Shown piece by piece: positions 11,195 to 21,600 of a stretch of 64,000 bases of DNA. This DNA is from Cercospora beticola (taxonomy: Eukaryota; Ascomycota; Dothideomycetes; Mycosphaerellales; Mycosphaerellaceae). Under the pieces are notes generated by a model, which had not been told where the DNA came from, ran no database searches, and worked only from the letters and a program-made list of their open reading frames with translations. The first letter of the stretch is position 1, and every line of letters begins with the position of its first letter. The stretch lies in NCBI RefSeq assembly GCF_033473495.1, contig NC_088937.1, forward strand, positions 2,604,001-2,668,000, in the 5' to 3' direction. The position numbers were made by a program, and so were the translations under genes.

Positions 11195-12566
11195 CTATCT
11201 ATACCTCTCTTCCTTCAGTCTCTTATACGGAAGCGGCTCCACTCTCTTCCTCTTGAACTCCACATCATCGCCCACAATTCCCGCTCTTCGCATCACACCG
11301 GCAGTTCCCTCGTCCCATACTGTCCTGAACAGCTCCAGTCCAATGGCCTTCAACTGCAGGTCCTTCCTCAGCGCTCTCAATGGGAAATCTTCTCTCCTCG
11401 CAAACCTTCCATCCCGCAAACTCTTGACTTCGGCAAGATCAAATTTCTTGCAGACCTTGACAGGAGAGTCAATGAAGTTCTGCGTGGGATCGGTGGAGGC
11501 GGGTTGTTCGAGGATGACGATTGACATGCGTTGGTATGGGAGACCAGCTTGAGAGTATGCCGGTAGCCAGGGAAGAATGACCTGGTCTTCTGAGCGAAGC
11601 TTGCCCAGATCAACGGTGGTTTGAGTTGGAGATATTGGGACGTTGCAGGCGAGAAAGTGGCAGCGGTTGTCGAAGCCGTCGATCTCAACATTAGGCACAT
11701 CCGGGTTCACGACAGCGATTGTGACGAGTTTCTCGCCGCGCTCGAACGATTGTATGTCGAGGACGGGTGCGTGTTCGGATATCCGTGTGTCAACAATTTC
11801 GCCATGTTGTACGTTCCGGATCTTTCGAGGGTTGTTTGGGTTGGCAAATGTCAGTTTCGTTGACACGATGGGGTCAATTTCTGGGAGCACATCCGGAACG
11901 ATGTACATCGTCTCGATACGTTGTATGAGTAAATCGCGTTCGTAGGAGCGCCATTTCTTGTCGGCCAGATGACGATAGATGGGCTTATTCATGTCACCTT
12001 GTAGTACTGTCAGCACTTGCTCCTGGAGTTTGGCAGCTTCGCATCTCACCTTGTCCATCCTCGAAGCGCTTCTTGACCATAGGATCGTTGATATCAGCCA
12101 GAATCTTTGTGGCCTCTAGTTTCCGCCTCATATCATGGAGCGACTTCTCCTTGAACGCAATCTCGGTCTCGGTCACGGGCACAGAATTTGACAGTTTCTC
12201 GATTCGTTGTCGATACCTCGCAATCATGTCCAGCTTCTCCGCCCTGTCTTCCTGCAGGAACTTGCGAGCCTCCTGGAAACATTGATAGGGGAGCTGTTCG
12301 AATGGAACGTTGGCGCTGCTCGCTATTGCTCGTCTTCGCCGTCGTGATCCTATGGGCATCTTGCCCTGCTCTCGTTGCAGCTTTCGTTCGAGACGAGGCG
12401 TCGAAACGGTTAATGGGTCCAGTTCTCGCGCGGGCTTGATCTGCTCCGTTTCGGCATCCTGGCATGGCGTCGAAGTACTGAAGGACCGGATGGGTAATAA
12501 TAATCGTTCATGGCGCGTACATCGAAGGCATTGCGCCATTGGGCGAGCACTCCGCTCCAATGCCAT
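11195..12566 (-). CDS. MRPL35: mitochondrial large-subunit ribosomal protein mL38 (MRPL35/PEBP-like)
   Basis: Two exons, 12566-12050 and 11997-11195, separated by a 52-nt intron (11998-12049); 439 residues, junction FEDGQ-GDMNKPIY. The N-terminus contains a likely presequence (RHERLLLPIRSFSTSTPC). The central basic, helical part is followed by a PEBP-like domain (FERGEKLVTIAVVNPDVPN, CHFLACNVPI, VILPWLPAYSQAGLPYQRMS), the hallmark of yeast MrpL35/mammalian mL38. The protein is a structural component of the mitoribosomal large subunit, near the central protuberance in known structures. It is divergent from uL4m across only 148 bp. The ATG at 12566 was chosen because the longer upstream frame would read into the neighbour's promoter and has no conserved feature. 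Confidence 0.87.
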
Positions 12567-12714
12567 GATGGGGTGAGTATGTGAAGCCGATCGGTGGTGG
12601 ACGAGATGGAGCTGGTCGAGGTGGATGAAATTGCGGAGAAGCTCGGGAGTGTCGACGTGAACCAGATGGACGACAACCTTTACCACTCGTCTACACCACA
12701 ACACCGCCCCGACA
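12567..12714. promoter_or_regulatory. bidirectional promoter of mL38 and uL4m genes
   Basis: Only 148 bp separate the divergent start codons of two mitoribosomal large-subunit genes, so both 5' leaders and core promoters must lie here. Shared control is an inference from spacing; no particular motif was identified. Confidence 0.55.
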
Positions 12715-13785
12715 ATGGCATCAAAACGAGCGGCGGTACCGGCGAAGCACCTCGTCAATGGGTTCCGGTTATATGAACAGCCCACGCGATGCTTCGCCCG
12801 ATCTATGGCCACGGCATCCCAGGAGCCTCTCGCAGCTCCGGAAGATACCATCGTCGAAGCCTACGCCGAGTCGCAGAGTCCACACACGGCACCGCAAATG
12901 TCGCGCGATATGCTTAAAGACACATTTACCGTGCCTCCACCCGAATCCTTAAGCGACGATGTCACAATACCTCTATCATGGCAGAAAGCCTATCAAGCAC
13001 CACCGAACCCCTTCCAAAAGAAGGCCCAATGCACCATCTACAAGTTCCCCTCCCTCGAACCGACCTCATTCATTTCCTACCCAGGCACACATCTTCTTCT
13101 GCCCATCCGCAAAGACATCCTCCACCGCGCCGTAATCTTCGAAGCCGATGCCTCACGCCGCGGAACGGCGAGCACAAAATGGAGATCCGAAGTCCACGGC
13201 TCCAACCGCAAAGTGCGACCACAAAAGGGCACAGGAAGCGCGCGATTAGGCGATAAGAAATCTCCCATGCTCAAGGGAGGAGGTGTAGCATTTGGACCCA
13301 AACCACGAGACTTCAGTACGGACTTGCCAAAGAAAGTGTACGATCGCGCTTGGAGGACAGCGTTGAGTTATCGGTACAAGAAGGGAGAATTGATCGTTGC
13401 CGAGGACAAAATCGATGTGACTCGCGTGCACGAGAACAGCTTGGAAAGATACATGACTGATGTGCTAAAGTGGAATGGGCTCGGGAATCACGATGAGAAG
13501 AAGTATGGCAAATCATTGTTCTTGACACTAGAACGACGAGAAGGCCTCTTTGCCGCGCTGGAGAAAGGCAAGATGCACAGACATGCAAGGGCCATTGAAG
13601 CGGAATGGGTTGACGTGAAGGATTTGCTGGAAGGAGGGAGACTAATTGTCGAGAAAGCGGCGCTCGAGCAATTGTTTGAAGAGCATGAGAGTGACTTGAG
13701 ACCCAGCGAGAAGCTGGTGATGCAGATGCCAGAATTGTACGATGAGGAAGTCGAAGCTGGGGATCGTGCCCTTAGTTTGAGCTGA
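12715..13785 (+). CDS. YML6: mitochondrial ribosomal protein uL4m
   Basis: Intronless, 356 residues. The first 40 residues look like a mitochondrial presequence (CFARSMATASQ). The core carries the L4/L1e signature: RRGTASTKWRSEVHGSNRKV, then PQKGTGSARLGDKKSPMLKGGGVAFGPKPRD, the rRNA-binding loop that reaches the exit tunnel, then KVYDRAWRTALSYRYKKGEL. The length matches fungal uL4m, which is longer than bacterial L4. It builds the polypeptide exit tunnel of the mitoribosomal large subunit. It is divergent from mL38 (148 bp) and convergent with IF-3 (576 bp). Assignment is secure. Confidence 0.93.
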   Translation: MASKRAAVPAKHLVNGFRLYEQPTRCFARSMATASQEPLAAPEDTIVEAYAESQSPHTAPQMSRDMLKDTFTVPPPESLSDDVTIPLSWQKAYQAPPNPFQKKAQCTIYKFPSLEPTSFISYPGTHLLLPIRKDILHRAVIFEADASRRGTASTKWRSEVHGSNRKVRPQKGTGSARLGDKKSPMLKGGGVAFGPKPRDFSTDLPKKVYDRAWRTALSYRYKKGELIVAEDKIDVTRVHENSLERYMTDVLKWNGLGNHDEKKYGKSLFLTLERREGLFAALEKGKMHRHARAIEAEWVDVKDLLEGGRLIVEKAALEQLFEEHESDLRPSEKLVMQMPELYDEEVEAGDRALSLS

Positions 13786-14361
13786 GTTGAATAATGTACT
13801 TCAATATGCTTCATGATGTATACAGGGCACGCAGAGCTGTGTACGTTCTCATGATCTTTCAACTTGAGATGCGACGAAATGTCTGATCACGTCAAAGGTC
13901 GCTCGCGAGATCGGTCTATCATCTGGCCGAGAAGTGCAATGCAGTTCTAGAGATCGAAAAGGGGAGATCCCGAGCGTCATACTCCTGGCAGGGTCGCACT
14001 CCTTAGTCCAGACACGGATGGAGTATGCGCGCTTAGGACCCTCGTGTTGAATATTCAGAATCCGGTCTCGCCCAACGGGAGCCTGGTCTACCGTTGGCCA
14101 GGCTTGTTCTCTTGAACCACTTGCCGATGCTGAATCCCGTCCACTATGCTGTGGCGTTGGGCTGTCTGACGCAACAGACATTCTTTCTGGTGCACAGCGC
14201 AGAAGCGACCCCAGGTAGCCACACATCTAGTCATGCCCTGAGTGTCCTGCTTCGCGACAGCACTCGTTCGAATGATCGAAACCGATCTTGCACACAAGGC
14301 ACTGTCCCTCCCCAGTCTGTCGATCCCTCTGTCATCTTCCATTCCTCTCATCATATTCACT
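13786..14361. other. convergent intergenic spacer
   Basis: Spacer of 576 bp between the stop codons of uL4m (+) and IF-3 (-). It should carry both 3' untranslated regions. No gene or repeat was recognised. Confidence 0.5.
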
Positions 14362-15216
14362 TCAAGTCTTCTCAACCTCCACCGCAACCTCCTCTCCCTT
14401 CCCATTCCCGCCACCCACCTCTTTCCCAACCCCAGTCGCAGTCGCAGTCGCATTCGCAGCCGCATTCGTCAAAGGCCTCCCCTGAAAAGTCCACTGACAA
14501 AATCCTCCCAACTTCCCTTTCATCTCCTCCCTCTGCCTCGCCCCCTCCACACTCTCCACCGCCGCCAAAATCTTCTCCACCACCCCCTCACACTCCTCCC
14601 TACTCGCCTTCCTCCCCCTCTTCTTCGCCGCACAAACAACCTCCACTCTCCTCCCCTCCGCCAAAAACCCTTTCAATTTCTCCAATCTATGCATCAAATC
14701 ATTCTTCTGATCAATCGCCCAATTAATTTCCAAAGTCTTTAACCCTTCTCCACTCACAACTTTCTGTACCCTCTTCTTCTCTTTCGCAAGTTCTTTCGCT
14801 TTCTTTTCTGATTCGTACATGTCTTTCTTATTCAGGATTTTACATTTGGGAATGAAATCTGGATTCCTGGGTTCGTCGGGAACGAGTTGGACGAGACGAT
14901 GGGTTTTGGTATCGAGGGTTTTGAGCACGTCGAAACGCGTCATGGGTTCGAGGAGTTTATTCGTTTCTGGGTCGATGAGTTGGATCATTTTGGCGGTGAT
15001 TTCTTCGTTCCATTTTTGGGAGCGTTCTTCTGCGGCGCGTGTTTTTGCTAGACGGCGGGTGGAGGTGGAGAATTGTTGGGTGGGTGATCGAGAGTACGGT
15101 TGATGGCGTGGGTAGTGGAGGAGGGCTTGCCGTGCGGCTGGTTTCGAGAGAGCTGGGAGGACGAAGACTTGGTAAAGAGCTTGGACAGTTGATGAGGTAT
15201 GCTTGGAGTGCGTCAT
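14362..15216 (-). CDS. mitochondrial translation initiation factor IF-3 (Aim23-like)
   Basis: Intronless, 284 residues. The first ~50 residues are basic and Ser/Thr-rich, ending YSRSPTQQFSTSTRR, a typical matrix-targeting presequence. The IF3 N-domain follows (WNEEITAKMIQLIDPETNK, then PRNPDFIPKCKILNKKDMYE), then a Lys-rich linker helix and the IF3 C-domain (LKTLEINWAIDQKNDLMHRL, KGFLAEGRRVEVV). IF-3 binds the small mitoribosomal subunit, prevents premature subunit joining and helps select the initiator codon; the yeast orthologue is Aim23. The C-terminal 35 residues are low complexity (NATATATG, then GKGEE repeats), produced by a hexanucleotide repeat at about 14431-14452. The coding strand is strongly purine-rich over about 14350-14800. 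Family assignment is strong. Confidence 0.86.
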   Translation of the reverse strand: MTHSKHTSSTVQALYQVFVLPALSKPAARQALLHYPRHQPYSRSPTQQFSTSTRRLAKTRAAEERSQKWNEEITAKMIQLIDPETNKLLEPMTRFDVLKTLDTKTHRLVQLVPDEPRNPDFIPKCKILNKKDMYESEKKAKELAKEKKRVQKVVSGEGLKTLEINWAIDQKNDLMHRLEKLKGFLAEGRRVEVVCAAKKRGRKASREECEGVVEKILAAVESVEGARQREEMKGKLGGFCQWTFQGRPLTNAAANATATATGVGKEVGGGNGKGEEVAVEVEKT

Positions 15217-15671
15217 GTCTATCAGATGGATGTGTTGTGGTGTAGCTCAAAGCTCAATGCGTGAGCTTCAATGTGAGGTTGAGCTTGCCAGTCAAGCGAG
15301 GTCACGTGGAGGCGGCATGATCTTTCTATTCAGTCAAGAACCACACTAATATTATGCAATGTGAAACATTCTTAGTATTTATCTAGACTCTGACCTATAC
15401 ACAAGTTCCCTGTCGCTTCGATGCAGCCATACAAACCACAATCAGGCTTTTTCGTGGAAGAAGCAAAACGTCGAAAACGCCTCAGGTGCTGTTCCCTCCA
15501 ACCTTCTTCCCATGCCAAAGACCAGATCCTATCCCTAGAAGTAACTCAAAAACAATCAGAGCGAAGCGAAAGTCGCGGGTATCAGCATGTCCAACCAGAC
15601 AAGAGTCTCCGCTCATGAAAGAAACAACCCGCGCTATGCATAAAAGAAAACTTCCCCGGTTCTCCTCATCT
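15217..15671. other. intergenic region between IF-3 and the BLTP2-like gene
   Basis: 455 bp, holding the IF-3 promoter and the 3' end of the giant gene (both minus strand). No additional ORF with recognisable features was seen. Confidence 0.45.
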
Positions 15672-18600
15672 CTAATCTCTCAACCTCCCCAGTAACTTCT
15701 GCGGTCCCAGAAGCAAATTCCGCTTTCTCTTCGACTCTTCGACGTCTTCAGCTGAGGGCTCGGCTGCAGCGACAGGAAGACTATTGTGACTCTGGCTATT
15801 CGAGCTCGTTGAAGTCGAAGATTTTTGCTTCAGGCGATCACTCAGACCAGTCAGATGTCTCGTGATGGAGACTGCACGATTGCGCGAGTCATCTGTATTG
15901 GTCGCGCTCGGTGGCGAGAGTCGCAGACCTGGTAGTGACTTTGGCGACGCATTATTTCCGTGCTGCGAGGGCGGCGGTTTGATAGATGATCCATTCTCGC
16001 CGTTGGTCATGAAGCTTCTGGCGCCGTCCTCGGAGAAGCGCAGTTCAGGACTGGAGTCGTCGTAGGAAGAGTAGCTCATGCTCCGAGCGACATGGCTGCT
16101 TGCAGGTCTCGCACTGTACGGTCGACCAGATGCATCTGCCATACTGTTTTCCATGAAGCTGCTTGTCTCGGAGCTCGTTGTTGTTGTCCAGTCGACTGTC
16201 CCACTTTGTCCACCAGCCCACGCGGCCTGGCTGCTGTTGGCACTCATGAACGTGCTTCTGTTCGCCAGCTCTCTCAGCTTCGATGTGACTTGCTTGTTTG
16301 GCTTGTGGTGACTGAACTTGTTGCCGACGATCGCTCCAGCATGACTAATCAGCGCTCGAACAACATCCTTCTTGAGCTGCATGGCCAGATCGAGATTTGA
16401 CCATGTCTTGTTGCGATATTCGAGTGTTGGCAACTTGAAGACCAAATCGTGCACGTCTTCGATATTACGCTTCCCTTGGCCTTTGTACGACAAGCAAAGG
16501 ACCATGCTTGGGATCTTGACATAAGCAAGTGTCATGTAGTTCGAAGCTCTGCTCATCATCTGCGTCAGATCATCAGTAGGGCCGTCCTTTTCCTTCTCCT
16601 TTTCTTTCTTCTTCTTGTCTTCACTGGCTTTCTGGTATGCCGCTGCGAGTCGCTTGCTCTTCTCATACTTGCTGTCACGGTCGTCGCTATCGGCAGTACT
16701 ATGCATCGTGGACAATGAGCGCTGACTAGGCGTTCGTGCTGGCGTGAGGTTCGATTGTGACAGAGCGCTGCGAGATGCAGGAGATCTCGCACCGGGACTG
16801 CTTCGAGTGGATTTGTCGGAGTGTTGGAAGATCGTCAGAGCATGCAGGCCGTGATGATTGGCGTTGGAGATGCCTAGACCCTTGGTCTCGGACTTTGTCT
16901 TCTTGTGCTTGGTCAAGGTCAAAGTAGGCTTCAATCGTGCATCCAGAGAGCCTGGGCCGTTGGGATCGCTTTGCATATCAACGTGGTCCGTGATTGTTGA
17001 CTCGAATGATGACTGTGGAGTAGTCTCCCGCTCAGCCTCCTCGTCCTTTCCATCTTCCGCAGGCAGCATGTTCTTGACCATGAATGGCGAGAAGCCTCCG
17101 TCGAAGGCACTACCTCCCACGCCGGGAAAGATGTACTCGAATATCCTCTTGGCGACATCTCGCTCTATCTGCAATCTCAGCGGCACCAGATCGACTTCAA
17201 AGTAGTCCACAACAGGTATGCCGGCAATAGCTTCAAGCATCAGCCATTGAACACGTAGCATTTTGCCGTCGCGCAGCCTGCGACCGCCCTTGCCCTCGTC
17301 CGTGAAGGGTGATATGATCTCAGGATAGATCGCATCCTTCAGCAGATTGTAGCCATTGATGCGAGTGATCTCCACGCTATTGTAGTTCGACCCATCATAA
17401 TTGTCAGTCCGATCGAAGCTAGCATCCTTGAGCTGCAATTCGATGAGCGATTCGCCCATTTCTTGAATCAGGTGCCATGCGATCTCGCGAGATGCGATGT
17501 GGATGTGCATGAAGCCGCTACTATTCTCCGGCTCTCTGCGCTCCTCGACATGTTGCTGAGAAGTGGTAATAGCTTTCATCATGAAGAAAAGCTCGTCTTC
17601 ACAACTGGCTAGCTCTTGATCCAGCTTAATTCTGTCCTTCCAGCCTTGGCGATCGAGGAATTTCTCATTGACCTGGAAGTGCATCTTGATCTCCTCAAGT
17701 TGCCTGATACGTTCTTGCAGCATTTGCACCATCTCAGGGGCGCCGGTCAAATCACTGAAGTCGGACGCCAACATGATCTTCTCAAGTCGTTCGCTTCTAG
17801 TCTTCTCAAGAGGCTCATTGTATAGCAGAAGATCCATGGCGATCACGTACATTGCGAAGTACTGCGTCGAGTCGCATATGGCGCGGAACTGTGGGAACTC
17901 CAGCCAAACGTGATCCATGCGGGTTTCGGCCTCTTCTGCACTCTCAGCTGTGGTTGGCTCGCCACCAGAGATGTCATCGTTGTATTTGAGACGCAGTTGG
18001 TTGTACTTGTCGTATCGCAAGCTTGCTGACGTCCTATGCACAACGCGATTGAATCCGTAAGGATTTGTTTGGAATTCGAACATGATTTCCATCGGAGCCC
18101 ACGGAGGCCAATATGTACCAGCTTTGACACCATATCGATTGGCAGAGTAGAAGTGCAAGTATTCGGTAGAGAAGTTCTTGGTACTTGTAACAAACATCTG
18201 CACACTGTCTGCGGCAGCATTGAAGCGTCGTTGTACCAGACCACTGACGTCGTCGTCGATTTTGTCCTTCTCCATGATTTGGATGACTTTCAACTGCATT
18301 CCCTTAGCCGTGACGAGTACAGCCGATTTGGGGTTCTTTTCGCTTTGCAGCTGGACTTGCGGAGCGATCAGGCGGAAATGATACGTGTTGAGCGCAGCAA
18401 ACTCCATAGCAATGTCATCCATTGGTCCACCAGTACCATTGGTCGTCCATCGATCGAGCTTGTCCGCCTCGTCAGCGTCGACAAAACTACGACCATCGCG
18501 AAGCAGCTCGTCGATGCGGTCCTGGACGGTCTCATCGTCATCCGCGTCCGGCGACATGACTCTGTACTGTGTGGCGTACGACTTCTGCCGCTTTGGTGTC

Positions 18601-21600
18601 GATGGACTGTCGCCATTCTTCCGCTCTTCGAGCACGTCCAGAATGAATTTGACTGCGCGGCGTGACATGTAGTATACAAAACCACGCCTTTGACCATTCT
18701 GATGAATATAGCGCAAGATAATGTTCCTGAGCGAATTGTTCCATTTAATCTGCGCATTGTGCACGATGAAGCGGTTGTTGAAATCGCTAGTGTAGTCCGC
18801 TAGGGGAGCTCCGTCGACGTGCGCAGGATCAGAAGTGTTGGCGTAAGGATTTTCATGCGCTTCGAAGAACTTCTCGCTGGTTTCCAGATCAGGAACTGCC
18901 GAAGGATCTTCGTCATTCAGTCGTTGAAGAAGTTCGTCGAGAATGTTTTGAAGGAATTGGTGTTTGCCTTCTAAGGACTTCGTGTGATTCCTCAAGGCGT
19001 CTACTTTCGCTTGTAATGCTTCCACCGCCTCCTTGTTTTGGGAACTCTCCCGTACCAACAAAACTTCTTGCTCGCCCAGTGTCCTTGTGTTCTGTTCTTG
19101 CTTTTCTTTGATCAACGTCAGTCGACGCTCGATGAGTTCGGCCTGGACGCGTCGTGGATCGTTTTTCTGCGACATGACACAGTAATGAGTTGGCTCTTCG
19201 CCAAATGGACTCGTCCGCGATGGATCCCCGGCAATGGTGCCGTTGTGGTCTGTTTGCCGGAAATAAGTGAATCGCGGGGCGTACCCCAAAGGTAAGATCT
19301 TTGTTTCTGGGTCAGCCTCGGCGGGGAGGATCCAGTCCAGCTCTACAAAATCATCCATATCGATCCAGGAGAAATCATTGTCTGGGATATCGAACTTCGA
19401 CATGTCCACCAAAGGCACTTGCCCGTGGAGCGAGGCAAGCGTTTCGTCATTGGCCTTTTCGATGTCTTCTGCTCTGGTGCCTACTATGGCAGCAGACAGA
19501 GCACGCAAATCGGCCGAGATGAAGTCGAGCTGTGCCGAGTTGATGCGCATACCACTTGTTGTCTTGGCGCGAGCGCCCTCTTTACCTTTCAGATCGAAAT
19601 ACTCTCGCCTTTGATGCAGATCCAACATGAAACTGTCCAGTCGCATCTTGAGTCCAGTAGCAGAGACGGACTGCGATGCGTAGTCTTCGGCGTCTTTGTG
19701 TTTGTAGACATGGCTGATGAACAATGGCGACAGCAGCAAGTTGTACTTGATCGTGGCCATATGACGACCGAACTTCTTACTCTTCTTCTCTTGGATGCCC
19801 CACAGCGGTCCTTGCTTGATTGGCAAGGACATGACGCCAGAGAACATTGACCACCAGCTGTAGAAGTGAGAAAAGAAGCGAGGGGTGAGATGGACCGAAT
19901 TGTAGTTGTTCGACGGCTTGAGGTTGTTGACTGACCAATCTCGATCATGGGGCGCAGAGACAGCGATCGACATGTGGATGTGGTGGCTCCTGAAATCGCG
20001 GAAGGCATCATACTCTTCGCCATTCGGGCCGTTCTTAGCAAAATCTGGATGTTTCAGCACAACATCGTAGTGCGGTTTGAACTTGAAGCTTCGTTTGCCG
20101 TCTCCAACGTCGCGCTCAAACATGAGTCCGGCAAGCCATGTGACCTTGCCTGAAAGCTTCATGACGACCTTCTTGAAGTGGGCGTTGTTCTTCGTGATGC
20201 TCGAGCTCGATGTGCTACCATCGTCAAGATTCTCCAGCTCTTGCGAATGACGAGCGTAGTTGGAGAAGTCAGGCACAGCGAGAATGTACTCGCCGCTGTC
20301 GACGGTGAAGAACTTGCGAGGATCGCTGTGCTGGGCAATGTTCCAATTGACATTGTCCCGCCAAACCATTACCAAACCAGCGCCTTGGCCAGTAACAACG
20401 TAAGGATCCCTAGACCCCTTGATGAGGAAGTGGACATCGCCATCACCTTTCCAGGCAACATTAATTCGAGAGTGGAAGGACAGGCGTATCTTGTCCCAGA
20501 AGCCAACGCGATCTGAGGGATCGACTGGCGGCTTCGTGAAATTCTCAATGACCTGCATCGTGTCTTGAATGGCAGGCTGATACGATGTTGACCAAGATAT
20601 TTTTGTCGGATTGCTTGTATTGATCTCAATTTTGATGTCAGAATACGTCTTGACAGCGGAAATGGTGCGTTGAACATCAATGGAAAAGCCCTTTGCGCCG
20701 GCCTGCATTTTGTCGGGAGGCACGACCTGCACAGTGACACTGCGCTGCGACTCGACATCACGAAATTCTTCGGCGATCACAAAATCTGTTCGTACTGACA
20801 TCGCGGGTAGTCGAGCGGACTGACCAGCCGCCAATGTTGGGATGTGAAGCATAGGCAAGGGGTAGTCGCGCAGCTGTACGCGTGCCTCGCCCATCGTGAG
20901 GTGCACATTCATGGGGATCAAAAGACCATATTCCATGTTTCGTGGCATGCCCTTGCCGACACTATGGAGGAATTTCGAGTACTCCTCAATGGGAAAGGTC
21001 GGCTTATCGACGGTAATGCCCAGATCCGTGATTGCGACCACTGCCAGACCCGGCCGCCTACTCCATGAAAGGATAGGCTCACTCTGGTCCACATCGTCAA
21101 TGTCATCCGACACGCCGAACAGTTTGCGAATCTCCTTGATAGCATGGCTCTGGAAGGTCTTTACGCGATCAATGCGAGCTTTCCACGACTGCGCGTTGTA
21201 GATGTCCAGCTTCTCCCGTGCTTTGTCGATCGAGACAGCAGCGGACTCGCTGATGCCGCATTTTCCCTCTGCGTCGTAGCGCATGCTGCGGCCACGCCTG
21301 TGGCGATAGCTATCTCTAGGACTAAGTCTCTCGCCCTCTATGCTTTGACTGCGCTTGGGAGGATTGGGTTGCCGGTTGCGAGACCTCGAGCGCGAAGAAT
21401 GTCCGATCTGAGCAGACTGTGCTCGAAGCCTCGACGATCCTTTCTGCTTGCTTCGAGATAGACGTTTCTTCTTCAGCTCGAACGCTTCCTCCCGGGCAAG
21501 CCTCTGCTTTTGCTCTAGCAGCCCTGCGCGATAGATAGCCCCGAGTTTGGATTCGAAAAGGCTATCTTCGATATCAAACAGGAAGATCTGACTGCGCACG

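Noticed and set aside
14094..14726. Ser/Pro-rich plus-strand ORF (SSPPSASPPPHSPPPPKSSP region)
   Set aside because: It is antisense to the IF-3 coding sequence; the proline/serine repeats follow from the pyrimidine-rich strand opposite a Lys/Glu-rich coding region.
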